A stretch of DNA of 64,000 nt from Catenulispora sp. EB89 (GCF_041261445.1 NZ_JBGCCU010000011.1:124001-188000); one strand, 5' to 3'; counted from the stretch's first letter, positions 21,701 to 28,650 are shown. Program-made: numbers and translations. The notes: a model not told the origin generated them from the sequence alone.

Positions 21701-22317
21701 ATGTGTACGACGTGACGGTCACGCACTACGCGCAGGCGCAGTGGATGGCCGACCACGAGAAGAAGAAGCGGAGCCAGGGGGGTGCGAGCGGGTTCCTGCA
21801 CGGAGTCACTCATATCGCCAGCGCGGCTGCTCACGGCGTCGGATCGGCGTGGCACAACACGCTTGGTGAACACTGGCGTGGTGCGCTGCAGGTCGGTGGA
21901 TTCGCTGCCTGTGCAGTGGCGACGGCCGGGTACTGCCTGGCTGCAGGCGCTTTCGTCGCTGTAGCAACGTATGGCTTCAGCGGCGTCGGGGGTGCGGGAT
22001 GGACTGGCGACAACCTGCACGGCCTCTTGGTCAATGGCCTCTGGTCGGTTGCCGGCTTCGGCGCCGGCAAGGCCCTCGGCGAGATGCTTCCTGAATCCGG
22101 CGCGTTCGACGGGCTCGGCAGGATCGCTGCCGATGGCACAATGGTCATGGGTTCAGGGATCTCCGACCTGGGCCGGGCCGCAGGACAGCTGACGGTGAGA
22201 CTCGCTCAGGGAGCGACGACGTTCGTCAATACAAAGATCTTCGAATATTCGTCGAACATCCTGAACGGGATATACACGTGCAGTGATCCGAAATCGCAGC
22301 CAGGGTATTGCGGATGA
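15763..22317 (+). CDS. RHS-repeat polymorphic toxin
   Basis: 2184 aa. N-terminal signal (basic residues, then LVLGVAVATGVVVGPAVAS) and an SpvB/RHS shell entry region (LPSTLGGDVPKVALTYDSG). A carbohydrate-binding-like module sits near 17040-17420. Many YD repeats follow (YDALGRV, YDGLGRP, YDFAGRP, YDVRGRK, YDLLGRQ). The RHS core GLDLIGARNYDPAAGRF ends in DPTGL at 21463-21477. In known RHS toxins the shell encapsulates a variable C-terminal toxin beyond this point. Here the tail is 279 aa, lower in GC, with KKKR, then Gly/Ala-rich hydrophobic helices (21880-22060), resembling a membrane-active or translocation region. No catalytic motif recognised. The stop overlaps the next ATG (ATGA), coupling the toxin to its likely immunity gene. 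ATG 15763 is preceded by GGGGGTTG. Confidence 0.88.
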   Translation: MSRSPWASAVPHAAAVRAAGLRRWTSLVLGVAVATGVVVGPAVASVTGHKSSSHQLWSPPQTQLSKTASVPGVNAAAVAKAPQTMTMAAPTVRPRAMSLMATGAAGPASAGTGSASGSTGNYTATDLRGSDAWSSGTGGGTFTYNYPVQLPSTLGGDVPKVALTYDSGTVDGETSAANAQASWIGDGWSYSPGFIERSYKPCNKDGITNSADNCWAGNNTLTIDAPGLSGTIVHDDATGAWHLANDSGAKVAQLTGAANGTSNGEYFTVTTTSGATYYFGLGHLPGGTHADPSTNSAFTQPVYSPNVGDPCYSASTGTGSFCTMGWRFNLDFVTDPHGNLQRFDYSPETNYYERGAGQNSGNGTLTQYVRGGTLSQISYGYRLSEAVAGAKPAAEVQFGTTERCTGSVSVCQTGNLQGTTGAAAFTNPGFESGSCTGWTCAGGAAVVNTQHNTGSDSLQLPAGGSAAQTVTGLSPSTTYTASAFAAGTGGCVTLAASAFDTSGTTASNCIGSAAGWSPGTVTFTTGPTSTSATITLSAAASNSAPMWVDDVSTRISPSYWPDVPADQNCNATGQCLNPSPTFWSTRMLSTITTQVLVGSSYQSVDSYALAHSFPATGDGTTPQLWLNSITRTATDGRAAITLPTVSFTGVQLANRVPGQTVGGQGLPALYHYRLQTITDELGAVTAVTYADSTPTIAACSQSNPNNLPKQDANGTLCFPQYWTPPNQSTPIQDWFTKYVVTQVTTTDDAAATPARSTAYSYTGAGAWHSNDNELADPTQRVWDQWRGFGQVTTTTGTAPDPLTQTVSTYLRGMNGDINAAGIAQTVSVTDSQGAAHSDDNVLAGFGLETQTYTAAGGAVVKDVISTPQILATTATHTRTSPLPKQYAQITGTAKTVTRDLLAAGTWRTHEVDYGFDTAANAGRLLTTDDKGDGTASSPEQCTSLSYAGSAVNPQLLDFVARKLTVTGPCGTTPTAANTVSDKVSLYDGNTAVGAANGLDNNGAAVGDATSELTLDHYDTATPPNPQYVTTSVSGYDAYGRVVSATDPNATDANHPGGAVTTTAYTPATGALPTRTVVTNPMGWTTTTTLDPGRDQPMETVDANGNTTDAAYDALGRVSGVWQPTHTKAANPTSPSEKFVYTVNGTASPSWTETETLRDDGQYMVSYEIVNGFGDVRQTQADAPDVSNGRDITDTYYDSHGWKVKTASAYFNASAPSSTILAVADNATPGQTVTTYDGLGRPTVSTFYSYANAQWHSTTAYPGADETDVTPPTGTAPSSTITDVRGHTTASWRYRTATATGHASDADVTSYAYDFAGRPSSLTDPTGKNTWTYSYDVRGRKTSSTDPDTGLTTIGYTADSQVATTTDARGQALSYTYDLLGRQTSEYSGTSTTDSTKLLTSTLYDTQAKGLQTSATRYTAGSTGPAYVTAVSGYTPDYKPTGTTVTIPSVEGSLAGAYTTTETYTPNLRLVSHTGMPGIGDLSSETLAYGYNFDGLLETVGGNNDYLAGTTYNGLGQVLRSTYGDMPNQAVQTIGYDTATGRVLSDTVDKETGTTTSVDVTNYTYNAAGQITSAQDKQDSSNTDLQCYGYDYAGHLTTAWSDTGATTTAASPTVPGIGGCANAAPTAATASKQVGGPAPYWQTYSFDIAGNRTGETDHNTAGTTAGDVTHTYNYPAAGANQPNTSTSTTISGGTTGTDTFVYDAAGNTTTRKLATGANQTLTWDAEGRLASVADAASGKSASYIYDASGGLLLQKQAGETILYLDGQELHLNTAGNSLTGLRDIPGSGGVTVVLSGSTFAYDFANLQGTGTVSIDALTLTTTRRYYDPYGNTRGTPATSWPDERAYLNKPADTTTGLDLIGARNYDPAAGRFISVDPLFEAGDPNQMGGYVYSGGDPVNTSDPTGLCKLSDGDLCLDTTGTAKDKAAAANGGSHDVNKSDNDYMVDAINAAENDARSPSQMNHYIRQTSTSDGVQQIVNRYVYDVTVTHYAQAQWMADHEKKKRSQGGASGFLHGVTHIASAAAHGVGSAWHNTLGEHWRGALQVGGFAACAVATAGYCLAAGAFVAVATYGFSGVGGAGWTGDNLHGLLVNGLWSVAGFGAGKALGEMLPESGAFDGLGRIAADGTMVMGSGISDLGRAAGQLTVRLAQGATTFVNTKIFEYSSNILNGIYTCSDPKSQPGYCG

Positions 22318-22937
22318 GTAGCGCCACAAGAGAGACAGAAATGCCACCTGCCACGGTTACGCGGGCTTCTTTCACCGTAGATTCGAACAAGGAAGTCACG
22401 GTTCGGAACAGGACCAGGGCGTTGGGAGCGATTGCTCTTGGTTCGGTGGGCGCCGGCTCGCTTCTGATCGCCGCTTTCGTCGGGGTCGCCAAGGGGAACA
22501 CCATCGGCGTCTTCTTGGTGCCGGCGATCGGCGGGTTCCTCTTTTACCTCTGCTGGGTCATCGGATGGCGGTCGACGATCCGGCTGCGGCCTGAGGGGAT
22601 CGTCGTCGAAAACTGCGTCATCCGGTACATGGTGCCGTGGCGTCTGGGGCGGCAGTTCGTTGTGTCTCAGGGCATCAAGCTGCGGCTGCTCGACGGGCGG
22701 ATGATCTCCACGTGGGCTTTCCAGGGCTCCCTGGGGGCTCAGCTCAATGGCTACTCCGCATTCCCGCCGATCCGGGACCGCCTCCAAGAGGAGAGCGACA
22801 AGATTGTCCTTTCCTCGCCGGTCGGTGACCCGTCAGCCGAGTACCACTGGCGACTTCAACTGCCCGACTGGTGGATCCTGTTTGCCGTGATCGGCGCGGG
22901 CGAGGCCCTCGCGGCCCTGGCGTACTTCCTCAGCTGA
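22314..22937 (+). CDS. PH-like membrane protein, likely immunity protein of the RHS toxin
   Basis: 207 aa. Hydrophobic segments at about 37-62 and 68-88 are followed by a bacterial PH-like domain (STIRLRPEGIVVENCVIR, VPWRLGRQFVV). A C-terminal membrane helix is present (WWILFAVIGAGEALAALAYF). The start overlaps the RHS stop by four bases (ATGA), the classic position of an immunity gene. A membrane immunity protein would suit the hydrophobic toxin tail (inference). A truncated near-copy lies at 23446-23941 and shares a 155-bp almost identical tract with it. Confidence 0.7.
   Translation: MSSATRETEMPPATVTRASFTVDSNKEVTVRNRTRALGAIALGSVGAGSLLIAAFVGVAKGNTIGVFLVPAIGGFLFYLCWVIGWRSTIRLRPEGIVVENCVIRYMVPWRLGRQFVVSQGIKLRLLDGRMISTWAFQGSLGAQLNGYSAFPPIRDRLQEESDKIVLSSPVGDPSAEYHWRLQLPDWWILFAVIGAGEALAALAYFLS
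22551..22705 (+). repeat. 155-bp near-identical tract, copy 1
   Basis: Matches 23683-23837 with about two mismatches, whereas flanking parts of the two paralogues are clearly diverged. It encodes the core of the PH-like domain. Confidence 0.85.
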
Positions 22938-22960
22938 GCATTTCACCGTGTCCAACACGA

Positions 22961-22987
22961 CGAGCCCGATGGCAGGCATCGGGCTCG
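22961..22987 (+). terminator. Hairpin after first immunity-type gene
   Basis: Perfect 11-bp arms CGAGCCCGATG / CATCGGGCTCG with loop GCAGG, 23 bases after the stop at 22937. No T-run. Could end or attenuate the toxin-immunity transcript. Confidence 0.6.
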
Positions 22988-23027
22988 CGATGGGCCCGTC
23001 CACAATCCTGAAAGACCCGATGTACGG

Positions 23028-23426
23028 ATGAGCACCTCCATATCCAGCTGGTGGTATGTGGCCGTCGCGATCCTGTCCGCGGCAGGCTTCTACGTCCGGT
23101 TCGGCCGGCTCGTGGCCACTGCCGGCCAGCGACGGTCCATCGCCATCGGCGTAGGCGTCGGCTTCCTGGTCACCGCCGGCCAGGCCGCGATCAAGCACCA
23201 GAGCGCACCGATCTTGTTGATGCTCTTCACCGACGTCATGCTCGGGGTGCTGGCGTTGTCCGTGGGCCTCGGTGACCACATCAGCCGCTCGGCTGTGTCG
23301 CAAATCCAGGGCGAGGAGGCCCCGCAGCTCACGGGCAGCCTGCGAGGCCGTGCGCTGTTTCAGTTCGCTGTCGTTGTCGGAGCGTTGGTCGCGGTGCAGT
23401 TCGTCTTCCTCGTCCACTCCAGCTGA
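23028..23426 (+). CDS. Small four-helix membrane protein, unknown
   Basis: 132 aa with hydrophobic helices at about 7-25, 38-55, 60-80 and 112-130; no soluble domain. The ATG lies 40 bases after the terminator-like hairpin. It sits between the PH-like protein and its truncated copy, so it is probably another member of the RHS accessory/immunity array. No family recognised. Confidence 0.6.
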   Translation: MSTSISSWWYVAVAILSAAGFYVRFGRLVATAGQRRSIAIGVGVGFLVTAGQAAIKHQSAPILLMLFTDVMLGVLALSVGLGDHISRSAVSQIQGEEAPQLTGSLRGRALFQFAVVVGALVAVQFVFLVHSS

Positions 23427-23445
23427 CGGCACGGTGCCCAGACTG

Positions 23446-23941
23446 ATGAGCAGCGTCGTAAGAGAGACAGAAATGCCAGCTACCACCATCACGCGGGCCT
23501 CGTTCACCCTGGGGTCGAACGAGGAGGTCGTGGTCCGGAACAGGACAAGGGCGATTGGATTGATCGCCTTTAGTGCCGTGACCGCCGGTGCGATTCTGAT
23601 CGGCGCCATTGTCGCGATCGCCAAAGGGAATAGCTCGGCTGCTTTCGTGGGGACGCCGATCGAGGGAGTCGTCTTCTATGTCTGCTGGGTCATCGGATGG
23701 CGGTCGACGATTCGGCTGCGGCCTGAGGGGATCGTCGTCGAAAACTGCGTCATCCGGTACATGGTGCCGTGGCGTCTGGGGCGGCAGTTCGTTGTGTCGC
23801 AGGGCATCAAGCTGCGGCTGCTCGACGGGCGGATGATAGCCACGCTGGCGGCTGCAGCTACCTGACCTGTGGATCCTGTTGGCTGTCATCGGGGCGGGCG
23901 CGTGCTTGGAGACCCTGGCTTATCTCGTCAGCCGAATATGA
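23446..23941 (+). pseudogene. Truncated, frameshifted copy of the PH-like immunity protein
   Basis: Begins MSSVVRETEMPATTITRAS, parallel to MSSATRETEMPPATVTRAS of the gene at 22314, and stays in frame to about 23840. Relative to the paralogue about 150 bp are then missing, and the frame shifts, giving a stop at 23863-23865 (139 aa). The lost C-terminal helix is still readable in another frame (RLQLPDLWILLAVIGAGA) to a TGA at 23939-23941, which overlaps the next gene's ATG. The short product keeps the N-terminal helices and half of the PH-like domain but lacks the last membrane helix. Probably a decaying orphan immunity gene. Confidence 0.75.
23683..23837 (+). repeat. 155-bp near-identical tract, copy 2
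   Basis: Partner of 22551-22705. The match breaks at the deletion junction of the pseudogene. Confidence 0.85.
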
Positions 23942-24339
23942 AGCGGACCGCGGCACGCAGAATCAGACGGGACTTTTTGGCAGTGGATCCGGATCCGGAT
24001 TATGAAGCGCGGCAGCGATGGGCCCAGCTTCCCAAGGAGGTCCGAAAGGAGGTCATCAAGCGTGCTCGCAAGAACGAGCCGATTCCAGATCCCCGGCTGG
24101 CAAAGATCGCGCTGGGGTGGGCCTGGGCGATCCAAGGGCCGCCTGGTGCGCGGAAACAAGTCGGCGCATTCACACTGATCGTTGATTTGATCGGAAACCT
24201 GATGCTGCCCGAGGGGAAGGGCACCTTCAAGCGCGTGGATATCTTCGACGGCGCGCGCCATCACGATTTGAACCTTGTCGTGAGGCGCACTGCTCGCCAG
24301 GTGGAGCGTGCGAACTATTCAGGACCACCACCCGCCTGA
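23938..24339 (+). CDS. Hypothetical protein, 133 aa, RHS accessory region
   Basis: Not recognised. Basic protein with no signal peptide or membrane helix; the N-terminus is MKRTAARRIRRDFLAVDPD. The ATG overlaps the TGA of the decayed paralogue's other-frame remnant (ATGA), suggesting that this gene once followed an intact copy in an operon. GC is lower than the window average, as for its neighbours. Could be a cytoplasmic immunity or adaptor protein (inference from location). Confidence 0.55.
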   Translation: MKRTAARRIRRDFLAVDPDPDYEARQRWAQLPKEVRKEVIKRARKNEPIPDPRLAKIALGWAWAIQGPPGARKQVGAFTLIVDLIGNLMLPEGKGTFKRVDIFDGARHHDLNLVVRRTARQVERANYSGPPPA

Positions 24340-24419
24340 GACGGCCGTCTGCTTCCCAGCCGCGGTGATGCGCTCGAAACCAGTTCGCCGTCGCCTCTCA
24401 CCGCTGCCACCATAGGGCG

Positions 24420-24986
24420 GTGAACGCCCCGCCGCCGCTGACCGCCGAGCGCTATGAGCGACTGGTCGCCGGCCTCCGGGGACGAGCGATTGTCGCCGTC
24501 GACTACTGCGTGCTGATGGGTGGCGAAGAGGGAACCGATCCCGACGAGTGGGACAGCGGCGCCTGGCACGAGCCCACGATGGGCGTCGAGCTGGCCATGG
24601 ACGACGGCAACATCTACACGGCGACCTGGGGCCACACGTTCGACTACTACGGGCTTGAGCTCTACCCGGCTCCGATGAGCGACTTCCTGTCCTCGATCGG
24701 CCAGCCGGGCGGGTCGGCGCGCATCACAGCTTCGGGCCATCGGCTGTGGGCCGGGATCGTCGGCACCCCCATCGAGTCGTGCCGGATTCACTGGTGCGGC
24801 GAAGAGGACGGCGCTCCGACGCCGGTGCCAGACGCCATTCACGTACAGACGGCCACGGGTCAGGTCTGGATCGCGGCCGGCCGTCCGGCCGCCTACCCGC
24901 CCGACGGCCGGTTCCACCTGGGGACCGACGACGTGCTTGTCGTCTTCGACGATGCGACCGCGGCTCAGGTGGGGCTCGGGACTTGA
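24420..24986 (+). CDS. Hypothetical protein, 188 aa, coupled to barstar-domain gene
   Basis: Soluble acidic protein with aromatic-rich central beta strands (IYTATWGHTFDYYGLELY). No known family recognised. GTG start at 24420. The stop TGA overlaps the TTG start of the next gene, so the two are translationally coupled. Its position in the RHS tail and its composition resemble immunity-type proteins. Confidence 0.6.
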   Translation: MNAPPPLTAERYERLVAGLRGRAIVAVDYCVLMGGEEGTDPDEWDSGAWHEPTMGVELAMDDGNIYTATWGHTFDYYGLELYPAPMSDFLSSIGQPGGSARITASGHRLWAGIVGTPIESCRIHWCGEEDGAPTPVPDAIHVQTATGQVWIAAGRPAAYPPDGRFHLGTDDVLVVFDDATAAQVGLGT

Positions 24987-25963
24987 TCGCGAGGTTCGAT
25001 CCGCAGTGGACGGTCTGGGAGCGGGATCTTCCGCTGCGGTACCTCGTCGCCTGGGAGAATGAGGACGGCGAGCCGGAGCTGTGGGCGAAGGCGGTGGGCG
25101 TCGAAGGGCTGTTCGCCGATCCGGTTCCGCTGCGCCGTGAGGTGCTGACGCTGCGGGGCTGCGAGCCGACTGACGCGCTGGACATCGCCGCGGCGGATGC
25201 CGCGCATGAAGCGTTCGGGCTGTTCAGCGAATGGGGCCGTCCGCTTGGCCGGTGCCGGCGCGTCGACGGGTTGTACCGCGCGCGGCCGGGACCCGCGAAG
25301 ACGCCGGTGACGTTGGTCGGCTGCGAACCCGCAGGGCTCTTGCGCACCTTGCGCAGACCGCGGTCGTGGGACACGGCTGTCGCCGAGCTGCTGGTACTCG
25401 ACCGGGCCGGTCGCGCCATGACGCGGCGCCGCGTCAGTCTTGCGATCGACCGGGTCCGGCCCTCAGTGCTAAAGGCAGCGCTCGTCGACGTCACCTTCGC
25501 GGACTGCTTCGATCCACCGCCAACCGCCGCCCGCTCGGTCTGGCAGGCCTGGTATGAGGGCGTTCCCGTCGAGCCGAACCAGTGGGCCCGATTCTCGACG
25601 CCGGGTCGCGACGAGTGGCTCGATCTGACCTTCCCCGCCCGGACGAAGGCGCAGACTGACACCACCGGCGGCACCTACCACCTGGACGGTCGCTTCGTCA
25701 CCGACATGCCCGGCCTGCACTGCGCCATGGCCGAAGCGCTGGTCGGGCCCGGCGGCTACTTCGGCCGCGAGTGGATGGCGTTCAAGGACTGCCTCGCGGG
25801 CAGCTTCGGCGTCGCGCCGCCGTTCACCCTTGTCTGGCAGGACGCCGACGTCGCCCGACACGCCCTGGCCGATGCGTACGGCGACCCCGGCGAGCGCCAC
25901 AACTACTTCGACGAGATCGTCGCACTGCTGCGTGGCTACGGCGCCACGGTCGTCTTGCAGTAA
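24983..25963 (+). CDS. Barstar-domain protein (ribonuclease-inhibitor family)
   Basis: 326 aa. The last 90 residues match barstar: a YHLDGRFVTDMPGLHCAMAE strand-helix, YFGREWMAFKDCLAG (the YFGxNxDALxDCL signature) and FTLVWQDAD. Barstar binds and blocks barnase-type RNases. The N-terminal 220 residues are an unassigned soluble region. TTG start at 24983 overlaps the upstream TGA (TTGA). The RHS tail shows no obvious barnase fold, so this may be an orphan immunity gene guarding against kin toxins. Confidence 0.75.
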   Translation: MIARFDPQWTVWERDLPLRYLVAWENEDGEPELWAKAVGVEGLFADPVPLRREVLTLRGCEPTDALDIAAADAAHEAFGLFSEWGRPLGRCRRVDGLYRARPGPAKTPVTLVGCEPAGLLRTLRRPRSWDTAVAELLVLDRAGRAMTRRRVSLAIDRVRPSVLKAALVDVTFADCFDPPPTAARSVWQAWYEGVPVEPNQWARFSTPGRDEWLDLTFPARTKAQTDTTGGTYHLDGRFVTDMPGLHCAMAEALVGPGGYFGREWMAFKDCLAGSFGVAPPFTLVWQDADVARHALADAYGDPGERHNYFDEIVALLRGYGATVVLQ

Positions 25964-26003
25964 TGCCGTTCGTATGAGCCTCCGGCCTTGATAGGAAGGC
26001 GGC

Positions 26004-27018
26004 ATGGACTTCGAGCGCCTCGATGCGCAGTCGGCTGCCGATCACGACCTGGAGGAGGTCGCCGAGCTGCTCGGGGCGATCGATCTCTTCGACCGGCCCG
26101 ACGGGCCGCATTTGAGCCGGCTGCTCCTTGCCGAACTCCGCGATCCTGTCGCGGAGCCGGAGGTCGTGCGGCGGCTGTGGCTGGCGCGGGAGGCCGGGGA
26201 GCTGGTCGCTGCCGCTTGGCTGCACATGCCGCGGGACAAGGAGCAGCTGGTCGTGGTTCAGGTACGAGTTCGGCCGGATCTGCGCCGGCGCGGGATGGGG
26301 CGCCGCTTCGCTGATGCTCTGATACCCGAGTCGCGGACTATCGGCCGATCGCAGGTGCTAGGGACGGTGCCGTCCGACAAGCGGCTTCGAGGCGTGGTGC
26401 GTCGCTATGGGGATGAAGCCCGTCACACGCTTCGTCAACCAGCGGCTGCGGCTTGCCGAGACGGAAGCCGGCGGCTGGGACGTGCCGGATCCCCTGGGCT
26501 ACCGCATGGTGACCTGGATCGGAGCCGCACCGGAGGAGATCCTGGCGTCCTACGCGATGGCCCGCCGCGCGATCAACGACCAGGTGATGGGCGGGCTGGA
26601 TACCCGTGAACCGGACTGGACCCCCAAACTCGTCCGCGCCATGGAGGCGGAGGCCGCCGAGTCCGGCACCGAGATCTGGGCCGTCGCCGCCATCCACGAC
26701 GACAGCGGCGAGGTGGCGGGCATGACAGATCTCTACATTTCCAGCGCGCAGCCAGAGCTCGGACTCCAGCGCTACACCGCCGTGGTGCGCCGCCATCGAG
26801 GCCACGGCCTGGGCCTGGCGATGAAGGCGGCGCAACTGCGACGACTGGCCGCCGAACGCCCCGGCCTCCTCCAGGTGACGACCCAGACCGGCGACCTGGA
26901 GCACATGGCCGCGATCAGCCGCGAGCTCGGCTTCCAAGACCTGGGGACCAGCGTTCACCTGGTGGTCGAGCTTGCGGAGCTGGCATCGGATCGGTTGGGC
27001 GGGCCGCCGGCGCCGTAG
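26004..27018 (+). pseudogene. Double-GNAT acetyltransferase broken by a frameshift
   Basis: Two GNAT domains that normally form one protein of about 338 aa. Domain 1 is in the frame starting ATG 26004 (VRVRPDLRRRGMGRRFADAL, with the acetyl-CoA loop RRRGMG). Domain 2 is in the next frame, ending at 27018 (VRRHRGHGLGLAMKAAQL, loop RGHGLG). The junction reads GTVPSD in frame 1 and SGFEAWCVAMGMKP in frame 2, so a one-base indel near 26372-26385 would restore a normal linker. As read, frame 1 runs on into unrelated sequence to 26609. A local start at 26407 could give the second domain alone. Genuine mutation or sequencing error cannot be separated here. Confidence 0.75.
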
Positions 27019-27066
27019 CCCATATCTGTTGATCATCCATTGGTCGCGCTGTGCCACGAGGCACAG

Positions 27067-27128
27067 CAGCGTCCAACGACAGCACGCGCCTTAAGGCTGA
27101 CACCCGGGACGGGGTTGCTCCACGCCGG
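27067..27128. repeat. 62-bp direct repeat, copy A
   Basis: Starts CAGCGTCCAACGACAGCAC. Matches 28518-28579 with about nine mismatches, same orientation. Lies between two convergent genes. Confidence 0.8.
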
Positions 27129-27172
27129 GTAACGCGGCGAATTCAACTGTGGCAGGTTGGAGGGTCAACACT

Positions 27173-27748
27173 TCAGGCCATGGACTCGCCGTAGATGCGC
27201 CGCTCCTCGGAGGGCATCGAGTCCCATTCGGTGTTCGCACCGTCACGTGTCACCATGAACAACGGGCGCGATCGGAGGACCTGCCCGACACGCTGTCCGC
27301 GCAGGACGACCCCGGGATCGTCCGGTCCCGCATAGCCCTCGGGCGTGTAGCAAAAGTGCACGTCGTTTGTCTCGGCGTACGCGATCTCGGCTCTCTCCAA
27401 GTCCATCAGGTCTCTTCCGACCAGAGGGATTCCGTTGTGGGTGACCTGGGGACCGTGCACGGCGTCGGCAGCGATGCAGAACAGTCCTGCAGCTTGGCTT
27501 ATATACGCCGTGACGGCAGGCGGGGACTGCTTGGCCGCGGGATGCGAGACTTCGACCTTCCGAGTCGGCGAGAAGATTGTGTGATCCCGTGGACAATCAC
27601 TGACCTTTGTGTGGCCGAGCATCGCAGCGGCCTCGACCACTTCGTCGACGGTCATACCGAACCGCAGCGGCCCGACTGCGATAGCTGGCGAATAGGACCA
27701 CTCGTCCCGTTCGCCAACGCCGAACTCGGCTTCGGCGTTGAACGTCAT
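27173..27748 (-). CDS. Hypothetical protein, 191 aa
   Basis: Not recognised. Starts MTFNAEAEFGVGERDEW at ATG 27748, with AAGGAG eight bases upstream. The segment VGPLRFGMTVDEVVEAA recurs in many uncharacterised actinobacterial proteins thought to be immunity-type (family knowledge, not proof). No membrane helix. It lies inside the segment bounded by the two 62-bp direct repeats, together with the SUKH remnant. The 296 bases upstream (27749-28044) show no recognisable gene. Confidence 0.65.
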   Translation of the reverse strand: MTFNAEAEFGVGERDEWSYSPAIAVGPLRFGMTVDEVVEAAAMLGHTKVSDCPRDHTIFSPTRKVEVSHPAAKQSPPAVTAYISQAAGLFCIAADAVHGPQVTHNGIPLVGRDLMDLERAEIAYAETNDVHFCYTPEGYAGPDDPGVVLRGQRVGQVLRSRPLFMVTRDGANTEWDSMPSEERRIYGESMA

Positions 27749-28044
27749 GATCGCTCCTTGGAGACGCTGAGAACTTGCCGCCATCATGCCAATCGCCGAC
27801 CAGCGGCTTGCGAGCTGCAGGCCTGCGAGCCGGAAGTCGAGGCGCCAGCCCAAGTCTCCGCCCCGAACGCCGACGGGTCGTCGACGACCAGCCATCCCGG
27901 GGAAGTTCGACTGACCCTTCTAGACCGGGAAGTCACGTTCGGTGCGACATCCGTACAGCAATGGCCAGCTTCGGTGAGAACCCTCTTTGCGCACGGAGGC
28001 GTCCTGGCCAATTGGCCGCCCCAGCAAGATCTCTTCGTATGGGT

Positions 28045-28416
28045 TCAGCCGTTGCGGCCGCGCCGCAGAGCTTGAACGCCGGGCGAGGTGAGTTCAAGGG
28101 CGCGGTTGTCCTTGCCGGCCGCCATGTGATCGAGCCAGCGCTCATACCAGGCGAGGAAGTCGGTCGCTGAGGAGACGTTCGGGCCCCAGAAGCCGTCGCT
28201 GTTGCCGGTGAGGACGCGTCCTGTCAGCGGCCCTGAGATTCCGAGAAGGACCACGTCGGAGCACCCTGCCTCGATGATGTCGAGGAACAGGTCAGCGTTG
28301 GGGTGTAGGGGGTCGGCTTCGGTGAATCCCCGCGGTGCGTCCGGCTCTCCCAACAGGTTCATCGTGTAGAAGGTGCAGCGCTCCAGGGGCAGCAGGCGGT
28401 AGAAGGGTGCCGCAAC
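28045..28416 (-). pseudogene. SUKH/SMI1-type immunity protein remnant
   Basis: The C-terminal part resembles SMI1/KNR4 (SUKH) proteins: LLPLERCTFYTMNLLGEP, LFLDIIEAGCSDVVLLGI, ATDFLAWYERWLDHM. SUKH proteins are typical immunity proteins of polymorphic toxins. Coding similarity extends upstream of the only ATG (28362) to an in-frame TAG at 28417-28419, with no start codon. The gene therefore lacks its N-terminus and is probably a fragment left by recombination. An internal ATG product of 105 aa is possible. Confidence 0.6.
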
Positions 28417-28517
28417 CTATCGCTGGCCTGCGTCGCCGGGCGACTGCCTTTCAGCGCGAAAGCAGCCAACTCGGCCGGACAAGCCGTCTCCCGCGACCAA
28501 ACTCCGCCGAGACGGGA

Positions 28518-28579
28518 CAGCGTCCAACGACAGCACCCGCATTAAAGCTGACACCCGAGACGGGGTCTCTCCACGCTGC
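28518..28579. repeat. 62-bp direct repeat, copy B
   Basis: Partner of 27067-27128. Lies just upstream of the palindrome/iteron region of the KfrA-like gene. Confidence 0.8.
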
Positions 28580-28582
28580 GAG

Positions 28583-28606
28583 TCCGCATAACGTGCATTA
28601 TGCGGA
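28583..28606. promoter_or_regulatory. 24-bp palindrome upstream of KfrA-like gene
   Basis: Nine-bp arms TCCGCATAA / TTATGCGGA around CGTGCA. An AT-rich island in a GC-rich genome, about 130 bases before the predicted start. Candidate operator. Confidence 0.55.
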
Positions 28607-28614
28607 GGCTATTT

Positions 28615-28650
28615 CCTTGCATTGCATTACAGGGTTGCCTTGCATTGCAT
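28615..28650. repeat. Iteron-like 13-mer repeats upstream of KfrA-like gene
   Basis: CCTTGCATTGCAT occurs at 28615-28627 and 28638-28650, spaced 23 bases start to start (about two helical turns). Inverted relatives GCAATG and ATTGCG follow at 28655-28680. Likely binding sites for a DNA-binding protein, perhaps the adjacent KfrA-like product. Confidence 0.55.

Noticed and set aside
18400-22020. 1206-codon minus-strand open frame antisense to the RHS gene
   Set aside because: Same high-GC shadow effect; the plus-strand RHS repeats explain the sequence.
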